NCBI GenBank assembly: GCA_041399085.1
Contig: JAWKTM010000062.1
Span: 1 to 42,549, forward strand
DNA: 42,549 nt
Origin: JAWKTM01 sp041399085
Lineage (GTDB): Bacteria; Planctomycetota; Planctomycetia; Pirellulales; Pirellulaceae
Reading direction: 5' to 3'
The position numbers and the translations under genes are program-made. The notes under the pieces are model-generated. The model did no database searches, was not told the origin of the DNA, and saw only the letters and a list, made by a program, of their open reading frames with translations. This document shows positions 41,683 to 42,549 of the stretch, piece after piece (the stretch's first letter is position 1; every line of letters begins with the position of its first letter).

Positions 41683-42549
41683 ATGTCTGGTTACAACTTA
41701 ACGCATCTCAAACAATTGGAAGCCGAGAGCATCCACATCATTCGCGAGGTGGCCGCCGAGTTCAGCAATCCGGTGATGCTGTATTCGATCGGCAAGGATT
41801 CGTCGGTGATGGTGCAGTTGGCGTTGAAGGCGTTTTACCCCGCCAAGCCGCCATTTCCGTTGCTGCATGTCGACACGACGTGGAAGTTCCGCGAGATGAT
41901 CGCCTTCCGCGAGAATTACGCCAAGAAGGAACTCGGCCTGGAGGTGCTCACGCACATCAACCACGAAGGTCTGAAGCTCGGCATCGATCCGCTCGCCGAC
42001 AGCGAGAAACATACCGAAGTGATGAAGACCGACTCGCTGAAGATGGCGCTCGACAAGTACGGTTTCGACGCGGCCTTCGGCGGAGCTCGCCGCGACGAAG
42101 AAAAGTCGCGGGCCAAGGAACGCGTCTTCTCGTTCCGCGACCGACATCACCGCTGGGATCCTAAAAACCAACGACCAGAACTGTGGAACCTTTATAACGC
42201 CAAGGTCAACAAGGGCGAAAGTATTCGGGTGTTCCCGCTGTCCAACTGGACGGAGTTGGACGTTTGGCAATACATCCATTTGGAGAATATCCCGATCGTG
42301 CCGCTGTATTTCGCCGACGAGCGCCCCATCGTGATCCGAAACGGTGTGATGCTGATGCTGGACGATGACCGGGTGAAACTCAAACCGGGCGAGCAACCGG
42401 AAATGCGGCGCGTCCGCTTTCGCACGCTCGGATGTTATCCTCTGACGGGGGCCGTCGAGTCGAACGCCACCACGCTGCCGGAAATCATCCAAGAGATGTT
42501 GCTCACCAAGACATCCGAGCGGCAAGGCCGAGTCATCGACCAAGACGAA
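41683..42549 (+). CDS. cysD: Sulfate adenylyltransferase subunit 2 (CysD), truncated by window edge
   Basis: CysD is the catalytic ATP-sulfurylase subunit; it forms adenosine 5'-phosphosulfate from sulfate and ATP together with the GTPase CysN. About 289 residues are present and the stop lies beyond the window, with the usual length near 300. The start ATG follows GAAGGA. Motifs are the PP-loop region AEFSNPVMLYSIGKDSSVMV with the nucleotide-binding SxGKDSS near residues 35-41, LLHVDTTWKFREMIAFRENY, FGGARRDEEKSRAKERVFSF, NLYNAKVNKGESIRVFPLSN, WTELDVWQYIHLENIPIVPL, and RTLGCYPLTGAVESNATTLP. cysN is expected immediately downstream. It is a normal, well-conserved copy behind a sigma-70 promoter, so it belongs to assimilatory (cysteine) or PAPS-forming sulfur metabolism. 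Confidence 0.96.
   Translation, partial: MSGYNLTHLKQLEAESIHIIREVAAEFSNPVMLYSIGKDSSVMVQLALKAFYPAKPPFPLLHVDTTWKFREMIAFRENYAKKELGLEVLTHINHEGLKLGIDPLADSEKHTEVMKTDSLKMALDKYGFDAAFGGARRDEEKSRAKERVFSFRDRHHRWDPKNQRPELWNLYNAKVNKGESIRVFPLSNWTELDVWQYIHLENIPIVPLYFADERPIVIRNGVMLMLDDDRVKLKPGEQPEMRRVRFRTLGCYPLTGAVESNATTLPEIIQEMLLTKTSERQGRVIDQDE

Overview
This window looks like a piece of a planctomycete chromosome (Planctomycetota, probably class Planctomycetia). The evidence is a DUF1549/DUF1553 gene followed by a Tat-exported DUF1501 gene, a Hanks-type kinase with a planctomycete-style N-terminus, PQQ-like 'WPQFRGP' and PPC-domain exported proteins, a small CPTCGR zinc-ribbon protein, and many exported proteins of unknown role. 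Genes are moderately spaced and lie on both strands. No rRNA, tRNA, CRISPR array, prophage or transposase gene was seen.

Layout. 1-5054: truncated polX, an exported methyltransferase, a cyclophilin lipoprotein, an exported unknown, a small zinc-ribbon gene and aroA. aroA is the last gene of a minus-strand run that begins with a galactose-binding-like exported protein and a PQQ-like beta-propeller (to 7511). 7512-8671: a 1.16 kb gene-free island with three different repeat families: a three-copy ~55-61 bp repeat, a 21-bp minisatellite, and a tandemly duplicated hairpin element. 8672-13255: a FemAB/CelD-like GNAT protein and the DUF1549-DUF1501 pair. 13395-23216: a surface-glycan cluster with a GT25 transferase, two pyruvyl-transferase-like proteins, a transmembrane Ser/Thr kinase, a GT-B glycosyltransferase, and GT87-like and GT39-like membrane proteins. 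The kinase, GT-B transferase and second pyruvyl transferase are chained by 4-base stop/start overlaps.

23241-29287 (minus): a frameshifted arginine-deiminase-superfamily gene, a large thioredoxin-fold protein with its own rho-independent terminator, and a histidine kinase/NtrC-type response regulator pair in which the regulator carries a one-base frameshift. 29585-32777: infC with a probable AUC start, an MlrC-type M81 peptidase, a tiny two-gene operon behind a near-consensus sigma-54 promoter, and a NUDIX hydrolase. 32785-37635 (minus): a 1019-residue glycosidase-like exported protein and a PPC-domain protein. 37886-42549: a 1187-residue membrane-anchored TPR-type protein, then cysD (cut by the right edge) with a good sigma-70 promoter.

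Most notable points: the sigma-54 promoter controlling two uncharacterised 91-residue proteins about 4 kb from a sigma-54 activator gene; that activator's frameshift, which falls on a UGA in a prfB-like arrangement; translational coupling of a transmembrane kinase to glycan-assembly enzymes; and the head-to-head 21-bp array.
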